The notes below the pieces were generated by a model that made no database searches, was not told the origin of the DNA, and saw only the letters and a list, made by a program, of their open reading frames with translations. Shown one piece after another: positions 1 through 8,472 of a DNA stretch of 64,000 nucleotides (position 1 is the stretch's first letter; each line of letters starts with the position of its first letter). Source of the DNA: a bacterium (GTDB lineage: Bacteria; Planctomycetota; Planctomycetia; Pirellulales; Pirellulaceae); the NCBI GenBank assembly GCA_030430075.1, contig JAUIGN010000013.1:116656-180655 (forward strand). Direction: 5' to 3'. The position numbers and the translations under genes were made by a program.

Positions 1-2
1 AT

Positions 3-191
3 CTCGACTTTGACGACGAGGAAGTCTACACACTCGTTGGGTCTGGCGAGGAAGATTACGACACGGGAAAGATTCTCCTGACCAGCCCGATCGGCCAGGG
101 ATTGCTCGGCAAGAAAGTCGGCGAGGTTGCCGAGGTCGAAGCGCCGAAAGGCGTATTCAAGCTTGAGGTTTTAGAAATCTCTTACGAGTGA
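3..191 (+). CDS. greA: Transcription elongation factor GreA, C-terminal fragment (cut by window start)
   Basis: The frame opens at the window edge and runs to a TGA at 189-191, giving 62 residues. They match the GreA/GreB C-terminal FKBP-like domain: [16 protein letters not shown], then the hallmark [15 protein letters not shown], then the closing beta strand [11 protein letters not shown]. GreA binds RNA polymerase through this domain and rescues backtracked complexes by stimulating transcript cleavage. The N-terminal coiled coil lies upstream of the window, so GreA and GreB cannot be separated with certainty. The IGQGLLGKK motif makes GreA the default call. Confidence 0.9.
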   Translation, partial: LDFDDEEVYTLVGSGEEDYDTGKILLTSPIGQGLLGKKVGEVAEVEAPKGVFKLEVLEISYE

Positions 192-219
192 TCCGTGCCA
201 GAGATCTTTCAGCCGGTGG

Positions 220-1386
220 TCATGGATCGATCGAGACAGGATGAATTGGAATCAATTCACTCTCGACGACCACGGACCGCGAGTGCTCTGAGCTTTCCGG
301 TGTCGGCAAATCGGCCAATTGCTGCTCATCGATCAGTTGACCGTCTTCGGCCCAGATCTTCCACGTCCCTTGTTTGACGTCGGCGTAGAATTCGCCTTCC
401 TCCTGTTTGCGTCCGTTCGCATGCCAGCGGGTCCAGCGGTCCACGCGTTCACCGTCTTGGTAGCGGCCGACCAGTTGTTTCTGGCCGTTCTCATGCCACC
501 AGACGTGATCGCCGGTCGGCTCCCCGTCGCGGTAGCTGCCGGCGAACCGCTTGGTTCCGTTGGGATACCATTCGGTCCAACGTCCCACACGGACGGGTTC
601 GCCCACGGTCGGTTCGCGGTTGATCTGGAGGATCCCATGCCACCAGTCGATCGTCTTATGCAGGGTCACTTCCGCGGTCTGTGTCCAGCCTTCCGCTTGC
701 TTCTGTTGCTGCGGTACGTGCCACGTCACCACGGGAATCAACTCGCGTCCATCGCGAAAGTACTCCCGATTGGCGACCGACCCCTGCAAGTTGTAAGCGA
801 CAACTTCGCCATCCAGCCTTCCCTGCTGAAAAGTCATCTCGCGCTGGGGCTGGCCGTTGGCATACCAGTAAGTGACCTTGCCGTGGAGTTCGTTGTTGTC
901 GAATTCCCAGCTGCCAACCGAACGTCCTTGGCTGTCACTGATCGTCCAGGTACCGTTCAGCTTGCCGTCGACAAAGTTTGCTTGTGACGTGAACGGAGGC
1001 ATGAAGGACTCGCCGCCCGTACCGAAATCCGACATCAGGCGCATCCAGGGACCGTGTTGTTTTCCGTACCGAAAATCGCCGTGTGCAACCAGGCGCCCTT
1101 CCGGATCATACATCTTCCAGGGACCGTGATTTACGTAGTTACGTTCGGCGTCCTGCACCACCTGCCGCTCGATCTTGACCTTCCGATTGGGATAGTTTTC
1201 AGTAATGGTCTCCGGAGCAGAGAAGGCACGAGGCGGCGTGAGGGTCTCCACTTCCAGCTTGGGACTGCCGATTCGCAGCACCGGCAAGGGAGTGGGCAGC
1301 AGCTCGTCGGCCTGGACGCTGGCAACGAATGACAAGGCCGTCAAACTGAGAAGGGCAGATCGCATCCGGTCAATGCAGCAGAACAT
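220..1386 (-). CDS. Exported YwqK/MORN-repeat protein
   Basis: A 388-residue protein. It begins with a hydrophobic signal-like stretch (ALLSLTALSFVASVQA), so it is probably exported. The rest is built of repeated 20-25-residue units with the pattern G-x-W-x-x-[WY]-x-x-x-G, for example HGPWKMYDPEG near residue 88, LNGTWTISDSQG near 145, HGKVTYWYANGQ near 170, and WTEWYPNGTK, HVWWHENGQK and WTRWHANGRK between about 265 and 335. This is the YwqK/MORN-type repeat, a beta-hairpin scaffold. I took the ATG at 1386 because GGAG lies upstream of it; an ATG 7 codons inside would also leave a signal peptide. YwqK is sometimes labelled an antitoxin, but nothing here shows a toxin partner. Substrate and role unknown. 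Confidence 0.75.
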   Translation of the reverse strand: MFCCIDRMRSALLSLTALSFVASVQADELLPTPLPVLRIGSPKLEVETLTPPRAFSAPETITENYPNRKVKIERQVVQDAERNYVNHGPWKMYDPEGRLVAHGDFRYGKQHGPWMRLMSDFGTGGESFMPPFTSQANFVDGKLNGTWTISDSQGRSVGSWEFDNNELHGKVTYWYANGQPQREMTFQQGRLDGEVVAYNLQGSVANREYFRDGRELIPVVTWHVPQQQKQAEGWTQTAEVTLHKTIDWWHGILQINREPTVGEPVRVGRWTEWYPNGTKRFAGSYRDGEPTGDHVWWHENGQKQLVGRYQDGERVDRWTRWHANGRKQEEGEFYADVKQGTWKIWAEDGQLIDEQQLADLPTPESSEHSRSVVVESELIPIHPVSIDP

Positions 1387-1606
1387 GGATTGTCTCCAAG
1401 CGGGGAGTCAGGCATCCATGCGGGCAACGTCCCGTGCGTCCAAGCCAGACGGACATTGCAACAAAGCAATATCCGGCTTATCGGCGGAGGCGACCGGGAG
1501 AATTCAGTGAAGGCCGGCGCGATCCACTGACCACTACGGACCGCGTAAACGGCACACGACGCGCGACCATTCAGAGTGGGGCAAACGACAACGTGGTAGC
1601 AACCGG

Positions 1607-4492
1607 TCAGGGTGATTCGGCAAGCCGGTTCGCCACCTGCTCCGCTCGTTCCATGACGCGGAGGATATTCCCGCTGCAGATCAGGTCGACTTCTGTTGCC
1701 GTGTAACCCCGATTGAGGAGTTCCTGCGTAATTCGGGGGTAAGCGGCAACGTCCTCCAACTGCCGGGGAACAACGCTGACACCGTCATAATCCGACCCCA
1801 GCCCGACATGGCGAATGCCGGCAACGCGGACAATGTGATCGATGTGGTCGACCAGATCGTGAATCGTCCCGGGTAGAATCGGGTTCTTGGCCCGCCAGGC
1901 GGCACTGGCTTTGGCGCGCGCATCCTTGTCCACCGGGTGCTCTTCGCGAATTTCGCGGAAGGCATCAAACATGCGGGACATGCGGCGAGCCGATTCGGGG
2001 ACGACAAAGCCGGAAAAGAAGTTCACCATGACGACGCCCCCGTTGTCGGCCGTCAACCGTAGCACGTCATCGGGGACATTCCGTGCATGATCAGCGACCG
2101 CCCGGGCCGACGAATGCGAAAAGATGATCGGGGCCTGCGAGACACGCAGCGCATCTTTCATGGTCGCAGGCGAGACGTGCGACAGGTCGACCAGCATTCC
2201 CAGTCGATTCATCTCCCTGACCACCTCTTCTCCAAACGTCGACAACCCGCCGTGCCGGGCCCCATCGGTGGCAGAGTCCGCCCAATCCAGCGTATCGGAA
2301 TGTGTCAACGTCATGTATCCCGCGCCGAGCCGATGCAGGCGGCGCAGGTTTTCCAGCGAGTTCTCGATCGAATGCCCGCCTTCGACACCGATCAGGGACG
2401 CAATCTTGCCGGCCCGTTGGATGCGCCGCACATCCGCAGCCGTCCTGGCGAACTCGAACACCTGCGGATACCGCTCCACCATGGCGTGCACCAGGTCGAT
2501 CTGCTCCAGCGTCTGCAGCAACGCCTCACCTTGCTTGCCGGTCTCCGCGGGGACATAGACGGACCAGAATTGAGCTCCCACGTTGCCCTTTCGGAGCCTG
2601 GCAATATCCGTGTGCAGGGTCGGCTGTGGTTGGCTGATATCCATCCGCTCGAACGACGATGACGCATTGCTGCGAAGTGCCCAGGGGAGGTCATTGTGTC
2701 CGTCGAACACAAACGTCTCACGGTGCGTGTTGTGGGCTGCCGCACCAACTTTTACCGTCGAACGTCGTTCCGGTTTTCTCCAATACCCGGGCCCGCGCAC
2801 AACCTGGCCCGGTGTCTCACCAGTCGGCTCACCGTCGCGGAGAACGAAACGCCCGTTGACCAGGACGTCACGGATCCCGGTCGCGAATTGATGCGGGGCA
2901 TCGAAGGTGGCCCGATCGCTGACCGCCGCCGGATCAAAAACGACAACGTCGGCAAAGTAGCCTGGTTGCAGCAGCCCACGGCGACGAATCCCCAGGTTGC
3001 GCGCCGGCAGGCCCGTCATCTTGTGAACCGCCTGCGCCAGCGGTATTACCTTTTCGTCACGAACATATTTTCCCAGCAGCCGCGCGAACGAACCGTAGGC
3101 CCGCGGATGCGGGTTCGACTTCAGAAACACGCCTTGCGGCGCGAGCGAAGCCGAATCGCTGCACAGGCTGACCCACGGCAAGGCCACCTTCTTCCTGACG
3201 TTCTCTTCGCTCATCAGAAAATAAATACAGCCGACGCGACTTCCGTCCTCAACCACCAAATCCATGGCCGTCTCCTCGGCCGACTTTCCCCGTTGCCTGG
3301 CCACCGCGGCCAGCGTCTTACCGGTCAGGTGTTTGAGCTGGGCGCTCTTGAACCCCACCAACAGTACTCGCTCCGCCGACCCGGCCATCAACAACAGGTT
3401 TTCCCAGTCGTCCGTCGGCGCCTCCATCTCGCGCTTGACCTTGGCTCGAATCTCCGGGTCGCGGAGACGATCCCGCCAGCGATCGAATCCGCCCTCTTGA
3501 ACCCAGGGCGGCATCGCCGCATTCAATCCCGTCGCGCCCGCCGTGTACGTATACATATCGGCTGTGATGCGCAAGCCTTCCGCCCGCGCCGACTCGACCC
3601 TTTCGATGACCTGATCCAGTTTCCCCCAGTTCTGTTGGCCCGCCGCCTTGAGGTGGTAGATCTCGGCCCCGATGTTGGCCTGACGCGCGATCGAGATGAG
3701 TTCATCCACCGCTTCCAGCAACTGGTTCCCCTCGCTGCGGATGTGGGAAATGTACATCCCGTCATACTCGGCGGCGACCTTGCAGAGGGCGACCAGTTCC
3801 TCGGTTTGCGCGTAAAATGCCGGCGCGTAGATCAATGACGAACCGACACCCAGCGCCCCATTCTCCATTTCTCGCCGCACCAGATTGCACATCCGATCGA
3901 GTTCTTGGGCCGTTGGAGCGCGGTCCTCGAATCCCACTTCATGAATCCGAACGGTGGTCGCGCCGACAAACGAAGCAACATTACAGGCGACACCCTGTTC
4001 GACGAGATGCTCGAGGTAGCCGCTGAGCGTGCGCCAAGGGATGGCGTACTTGATATCGCTTTGGCTCGCCAATTCATTTCGCCGCATCGGTCCGTTCAAC
4101 GGCCCCATGGACCAGCCCTCGCCAAACACCTCCAGCGTCACACCCTGGCGGATGTCGCTCTGGCTAGAGCCATCTTGCAACAGGGACTCGGTGGCCCAAC
4201 TGAGCATGTTGATGAAGCCGGGAGCGACCGCCATGCCGTCGGCATCGCGGATCACAGCGGCCGTCTCGCCACTCAAGTCTCCGATGAATGCCACGCTATC
4301 GTCGCGGATTCCCACATCGGCTGCCCGCGGTTCGCCGCCCGCTCCGTCGATCACCAATCCGCCACGGATGATGACGTCGTACTCTGGGTCGGCAGCGATT
4401 GCCTGGGAGGCCGCATGCAAATGCCAGTTAAGACATCCCAGTACAAAGTACAGAACGAGTGTACGGTCGATCCGTCGTCTGACGTGCTTCAT
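1607..4492 (-). CDS. Exported N-acyl-D-amino-acid deacylase-like / membrane dipeptidase (M19) fusion
   Basis: One uninterrupted 961-residue frame. Residues 1-33 look like a signal peptide. About 38-575 is an amidohydrolase of the D-aminoacylase type: YDVIIRGGLVIDGAGGEP, then APGFINML, YISHIRSEG, IYHLKAAGQQNWGK, and the C-terminal YFADVVVFDPA strand. From about 590 to 950 it is a peptidase M19 (renal dipeptidase) domain: DGHNDLPW (HxD metal pair), GVEGGHS (bridging Glu), DLSHVS and FSHSSAR (His ligands), and GLGSDYDGV. M19 enzymes hydrolyse dipeptides, including ones with a D-residue at the C-terminal side; D-aminoacylases remove N-acyl groups from D-amino acids. The usual HxH after PGFID is absent from the first domain (INMLSWA), and the usual Cys region reads EGWS. 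The M19 half keeps all its ligands. Both halves point to D-amino-acid or peptidoglycan-peptide scavenging outside the cytoplasm, which is an inference. Confidence 0.85.
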   Translation of the reverse strand: MKHVRRRIDRTLVLYFVLGCLNWHLHAASQAIAADPEYDVIIRGGLVIDGAGGEPRAADVGIRDDSVAFIGDLSGETAAVIRDADGMAVAPGFINMLSWATESLLQDGSSQSDIRQGVTLEVFGEGWSMGPLNGPMRRNELASQSDIKYAIPWRTLSGYLEHLVEQGVACNVASFVGATTVRIHEVGFEDRAPTAQELDRMCNLVRREMENGALGVGSSLIYAPAFYAQTEELVALCKVAAEYDGMYISHIRSEGNQLLEAVDELISIARQANIGAEIYHLKAAGQQNWGKLDQVIERVESARAEGLRITADMYTYTAGATGLNAAMPPWVQEGGFDRWRDRLRDPEIRAKVKREMEAPTDDWENLLLMAGSAERVLLVGFKSAQLKHLTGKTLAAVARQRGKSAEETAMDLVVEDGSRVGCIYFLMSEENVRKKVALPWVSLCSDSASLAPQGVFLKSNPHPRAYGSFARLLGKYVRDEKVIPLAQAVHKMTGLPARNLGIRRRGLLQPGYFADVVVFDPAAVSDRATFDAPHQFATGIRDVLVNGRFVLRDGEPTGETPGQVVRGPGYWRKPERRSTVKVGAAAHNTHRETFVFDGHNDLPWALRSNASSSFERMDISQPQPTLHTDIARLRKGNVGAQFWSVYVPAETGKQGEALLQTLEQIDLVHAMVERYPQVFEFARTAADVRRIQRAGKIASLIGVEGGHSIENSLENLRRLHRLGAGYMTLTHSDTLDWADSATDGARHGGLSTFGEEVVREMNRLGMLVDLSHVSPATMKDALRVSQAPIIFSHSSARAVADHARNVPDDVLRLTADNGGVVMVNFFSGFVVPESARRMSRMFDAFREIREEHPVDKDARAKASAAWRAKNPILPGTIHDLVDHIDHIVRVAGIRHVGLGSDYDGVSVVPRQLEDVAAYPRITQELLNRGYTATEVDLICSGNILRVMERAEQVANRLAESP

Positions 4493-4604
4493 TGCAACTC
4501 ACTCCCGACCGCGTGGCGGACAGGTTGAAGGCCATCGTTGAAAAACCGACGTGTGGTAACCATCGCCATGACATGGACTGTGTCACCAACCGCCTTGGCT
4601 GATT

Positions 4605-4610
4605 TATAAT
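4605..4610 (+). promoter_or_regulatory. Candidate -10 box (TATAAT) for the DUF885 gene
   Basis: An exact TATAAT lies about 70 bases before the chosen ATG at 4678, in the divergent gap between two genes. The region 17-18 bases upstream (TGTCAC) is a poor -35 match, so the call rests on the -10 box and its position only. Confidence 0.35.
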
Positions 4611-4677
4611 GCACGCCCCGGTCGATTCCAACTCGGGACGACCGTTTTGCCCGTCTTCACTCATTTCGGAATTCACC

Positions 4678-6450
4678 ATGGCTGGTAAACGATTCTTGGT
4701 AGCGTGCTTCGTTCTGATCTCGATGTTGTCTCTCGCCGGGCAGCCCCGGGCCAGAGGCCAGGAAAATGATACAGAACGCCTGCACGCCCTGATCGACGAG
4801 GCCTGGCAATTCGGTCTCGAAGAAGCGCCCGTCTTCGCCACGCGCGTCGGCGACCACCGTTATAACGATCGCTTGAGCCAGCAATCGGTGGCGGCTCACC
4901 GGCGTCGTCTGGCGAAGACCGAAGAATTCCAACGCAGGCTGCAGGCGATTGACCGCAACAAGTTGACGCGACTGGACCAGATCAACGTCGACGTGTTTGG
5001 CCGGCTACTCCACGACGACCTCCAGGAAGGCAGATATCGGTCCTATTTGATGCCGATCACCAATCGCTCGGGTTTCCACGTTTCGTTTCCACAGTTGGCC
5101 AATCAGGTTCCGTTCGGGACGGTGGCCGATTACGAAAACTACATCTCGCGTTTGAGCCAGTTTGATCGCTACGCGACCGAGCACATCGAGCTGATGCGGG
5201 CCGGCATCAAAGCGCAGTTAGTGCTCCCTGCCGTGGTGCTGGAAGGTTATCGCGATGCGGTGGATACCCACATCGTGGATGATCCTCAACGGAGCCTCCT
5301 GTTTGCACCGTTTCGCGACTTTCCCGACCAGGTCGAACCGCCGCAACAGGAGAAGTTGATCGCGGCGGGAAAAGATGCCATTACCAACAGCGTCGTGGTT
5401 GGCTATCGCAAGTTCCTCGAATTTATGGAGCAGGAATACTTGCCCGCCTGCCGGAGTTCCATTGGCGCGTCCAGCCTGCCGGAGGGGCGCGACTTCTACC
5501 GGCACCGTGTCCGCCGCTTCACCACGCTTGACGTCACCCCGGAACAAGTGCACGCAACCGGGCTCGACGAAGTCAAACGCATACGAGCCGAAATGGCGGA
5601 GGTGATCGAGCAAGTCGGTTTCGACGGTGATTTTGCTGCCTTTGTCGCGCACTTGCGGACTGCCCCCGAGTTCTATCCGGCGACGGCAGAATCGCTGAAG
5701 AAGGATACGGCGTACGTGCTCAAGAAGATGGACGGCCAGTTGCCGCGCCTGTTCCGCACCTTGCCGCGAACGCCGTACGGGATTCGCGAAGTGCCGGCCT
5801 ACATCGCGCCGAAGACGACAACGGCCTACTATCAACAACCGGCCGGGGATGGCAGCCAGGCCGGTTTCTACTACATCAACACTTACAACTTGAAGGCTCG
5901 CCCGCTGTACGGTGTCGAGGCATTGTCACTTCACGAAGCGGTTCCCGGACACCACCTGCAGATTGCCCTCCAGCAAGAATTGCAGGGCTTGCCCGAATTT
6001 CGGCGGTTCGCCGGAATCACTGCCTTCATTGAAGGTTGGGCCCTATACGCCGAACGGCTCGGTCTGGAAGTCGGATTCTATCAAGACCCGTACAGCAACT
6101 TCGGTCGCCTCACCTACGAAATGTGGCGAGCGTGCCGGCTGGTCGTCGATACGGGCATGCACCACCTCGGCTGGACGCGACAGCAGGCAATTCAGTTCAT
6201 GGCCGACAACACGGCCCTCTCGCGGCACAACATTGCCGCCGAGGTAGACCGCTACATCTCCTGGCCGGGACAAGCGCTGGCCTACAAGACGGGTGAACTG
6301 AAGATCCGTGAACTTCGCCGACTTGCCGAGCAAGACCTGGGAGCGGCGTTCGACATTCGCTCGTTTCACGACGCCGTGCTGGAACACGGCGCTGTCCCGC
6401 TGGACGTACTGGAAGAGAACATCCGGCGCTTTATCAGGAAGCACCAATAA
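4678..6450 (+). CDS. Exported DUF885-family protein (putative metallopeptidase-like)
   Basis: 590 residues from the ATG at 4678. This start gives a clean signal peptide (MAGKRFLVACFVLISMLSL, then AGQPRARGQ); an upstream in-frame ATG at 4609 would put 23 unlikely residues before it. The body is mostly helical and matches DUF885: HALIDEAWQFGLEEAPVFATRVGDHRYNDRL-type N-terminus, YYINTYNL, and the family signature SLHEAVPGHHLQ near residue 419, followed by AFIEGWALYAERLG. The HExxxGHH-like motif plus a downstream EGWALY Glu resembles a gluzincin metal site, so a zinc-dependent hydrolase is plausible, but substrates of this family are poorly known. It is transcribed away from the deacylase-dipeptidase fusion, and both look exported. 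Confidence 0.85.
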   Translation: MAGKRFLVACFVLISMLSLAGQPRARGQENDTERLHALIDEAWQFGLEEAPVFATRVGDHRYNDRLSQQSVAAHRRRLAKTEEFQRRLQAIDRNKLTRLDQINVDVFGRLLHDDLQEGRYRSYLMPITNRSGFHVSFPQLANQVPFGTVADYENYISRLSQFDRYATEHIELMRAGIKAQLVLPAVVLEGYRDAVDTHIVDDPQRSLLFAPFRDFPDQVEPPQQEKLIAAGKDAITNSVVVGYRKFLEFMEQEYLPACRSSIGASSLPEGRDFYRHRVRRFTTLDVTPEQVHATGLDEVKRIRAEMAEVIEQVGFDGDFAAFVAHLRTAPEFYPATAESLKKDTAYVLKKMDGQLPRLFRTLPRTPYGIREVPAYIAPKTTTAYYQQPAGDGSQAGFYYINTYNLKARPLYGVEALSLHEAVPGHHLQIALQQELQGLPEFRRFAGITAFIEGWALYAERLGLEVGFYQDPYSNFGRLTYEMWRACRLVVDTGMHHLGWTRQQAIQFMADNTALSRHNIAAEVDRYISWPGQALAYKTGELKIRELRRLAEQDLGAAFDIRSFHDAVLEHGAVPLDVLEENIRRFIRKHQ

Positions 6451-6516
6451 ACAACACATTGCCAACCACGTCCTGGCCCGGAGCCAAGTGGGCAGGCATT
6501 CTTCCGCTACCCGAAG

Positions 6517-6533
6517 GTCATGCTGTGCATGAC
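6517..6533. repeat. Short hairpin GTCATGC-TGT-GCATGAC (dispersed element, copy 1)
   Basis: Perfect 7-base stem with a 3-base loop between two convergent genes. The same stem occurs at 55545 and a shorter form at 25808, with similar flanking bases, so it belongs to a small dispersed family. It could also act as a bidirectional terminator, but no U-tract follows it. Confidence 0.6.
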
Positions 6534-6669
6534 TGCATGCTATCTACGTGATGCCGCCTGGTTCACGCTGATCCCATCACGCTGATTGTTGCCGGCTTGC
6601 TCGACGCAGGAGCGCACCTTTCGCCGAGCACAAGGCAACGTCACTTCCAAGCACGACCGAGACGCCCGG

Positions 6670-8472
6670 CTAATTAGCCGGGCGGAGGAACCAATCGCCA
6701 AAATTGAACGGCCGCGGATCGGGTGGTGGGGATGCTTCTCCGGTGAGTTGCTCGATAGCCCAGTAGGTTGCCCGTTTCGGATAGCCGGCATCGACGACGG
6801 CAAGTTGGCGCAGTCGGTTCGTCGCAAACTGGCTGTTCATCCGGCCGATGCTGATGGCGCTCATCTGCCGGACCACCGGCGCCTCCGGTTCAAAAGACAT
6901 CGTGTCGGCCAGCCTGGCCAGCAACTCCTTTGTCAGGTCTTGAGGCGCTTTGTTTTCATTGAGGAAGCCAACGGCCCAGACGGCAGCGGCACGGGCATAG
7001 GCACCCAGCGAATGATCCTTAGGAACATACTTTCGCAGCAGCGGTTCGGCGTCAGCGAAGTGCCCGTGCCCAAACGCCATGAACAGTTGCGCAATCTTGA
7101 ATTCGGCGCCCGCCGATTCGAACGTCGTCGTTCCCTGCTGAAAACCGTCGTAGACGCTCTGCGCATGTTGCAGCATCGCCGGCAGATGCTCGGGTATTGC
7201 CAGCCGTCGCAATCCCCATCCCGCGACATGCATGACTTCGCCGCGCGGAAAGGACAACAGTTCGACGAGCCGGCTGCCGGCCGGTTTGTGCTCCAACAGC
7301 ACCAGGACGACGCCGGCTTGCTCCAATCCCCGCCACTGGTCGCCAGCCAACATCTCGCTGGCCCGCACGATGACTTCATCGTGCAGGGCGGGTTCGTCGG
7401 CGAGCTGCACAAGGGCCATGGCAACGCGTCGGCGGAGCGTTGGATTGACGTCATCCAGCAACGTGGCCAGGGGGGCGATCAGTTCGAATTTTCGCTGCAA
7501 GATCAGCGCTTCTGCGCCAATCGACCTGACGACGGAATCCGGGCTGCCAATCGCCTTTTCGGCGAGATCATACACGTGTTTGGGGTCGATCTCGAATAAG
7601 CGGCGCATGGCGCCACCCTGAACTGCCGTGTTGGAATCCGTAGCCAGCCGCCGCAACAGCTCGATTGCGGCCGCCCCGTCCTCGTGCTGCAACAAGGCGA
7701 CCGCCAACGTCGAGTGCAAGACGGCCGGCTGTGAGGAGTCCTCCGCCATCTGTTTTGCCAGGTCAACTACGTTTGGGAACTCGAGCTGTGACACGGACCG
7801 GGCAGCAGCCAGGCGCTCGGCCGGATCCAGCCCGGGGTCGGCCACGAGCACACGCAGCCGTTCCGCAGCCTTTCGCTCGCGGACTTCGCCCAACGCCTCG
7901 ATGGCCAACATCCGTGCGGCCCGGGCCGAGCGAGGATCTTCGATCCGCGCCAGCCATGCTTCGCGCATCACATCGGACTTCCATCGAGCAAGTGCGGGCT
8001 CGACGAGCAGGGCGAGGTGCAAGCCGCCGCGCCCGGCGGTCTCGGCAAGAAGCGGTGCGTAGTCTCGGGCTTCTAATTCGATCAGCGCATGGGCTGCGGC
8101 CCGTTTCACGGCGGCATCCTGGTCGGGGGCCCTCAGCAGTTCGGCCAGCGGTTCATAGGCGTCCTCGAGATCGCGCAAACCGCGTTGGTGAGCGAGCACG
8201 AACGAATCGGCCGCCAGACGCTGGAGCTGCACTTCGGAACGTGCCATCGCCCGCAGCCAAAGCTCCTTGAGGCCGTCCGGCAATTTCAACTGCGGCTCGG
8301 ACAACTCAAGCGTCGGATCATGAAACATGACCTGGTCAATCACGTCATCCGCCAGCAAGCCGGCCGCGTATTCCTGACCGTGGGCCGGCGCCAACGAGGT
8401 CCAAAGGCAGCCGCAGGCAACCAGCAGGTGGCCTGGCCGGAAATTTGCTAGACAGCGCGAGTAAGTCGCCAT
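6670..8472 (-). CDS. Exported HEAT-repeat protein, last gene of ABC operon
   Basis: 600 residues from the ATG at 8472. The frame stays open further upstream to 8958, but that part lies inside the permease gene. The chosen start gives a signal-like N-terminus (RPGHLLVACGCLWTSLAPAHGQ). The body is a run of about ten alpha-helical HEAT/PBS-lyase-like repeats, for example ARMLAIEALGEVRERKAAERL, AVLHSTLAVALLQHEDGAAAI and TLRRRVAMALVQLADEPALH. Such proteins are scaffolds without catalytic residues. The gene overlaps the upstream permease by 25 bases, so translation is probably coupled and the protein may sit outside the membrane next to the transporter. No partner can be named. Confidence 0.75.
   Translation of the reverse strand: MATYSRCLANFRPGHLLVACGCLWTSLAPAHGQEYAAGLLADDVIDQVMFHDPTLELSEPQLKLPDGLKELWLRAMARSEVQLQRLAADSFVLAHQRGLRDLEDAYEPLAELLRAPDQDAAVKRAAAHALIELEARDYAPLLAETAGRGGLHLALLVEPALARWKSDVMREAWLARIEDPRSARAARMLAIEALGEVRERKAAERLRVLVADPGLDPAERLAAARSVSQLEFPNVVDLAKQMAEDSSQPAVLHSTLAVALLQHEDGAAAIELLRRLATDSNTAVQGGAMRRLFEIDPKHVYDLAEKAIGSPDSVVRSIGAEALILQRKFELIAPLATLLDDVNPTLRRRVAMALVQLADEPALHDEVIVRASEMLAGDQWRGLEQAGVVLVLLEHKPAGSRLVELLSFPRGEVMHVAGWGLRRLAIPEHLPAMLQHAQSVYDGFQQGTTTFESAGAEFKIAQLFMAFGHGHFADAEPLLRKYVPKDHSLGAYARAAAVWAVGFLNENKAPQDLTKELLARLADTMSFEPEAPVVRQMSAISIGRMNSQFATNRLRQLAVVDAGYPKRATYWAIEQLTGEASPPPDPRPFNFGDWFLRPAN

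Noticed and set aside
220..1386. YwqK protein as part of a toxin-antitoxin pair
   Set aside because: No toxin gene is adjacent and the protein has a signal peptide.
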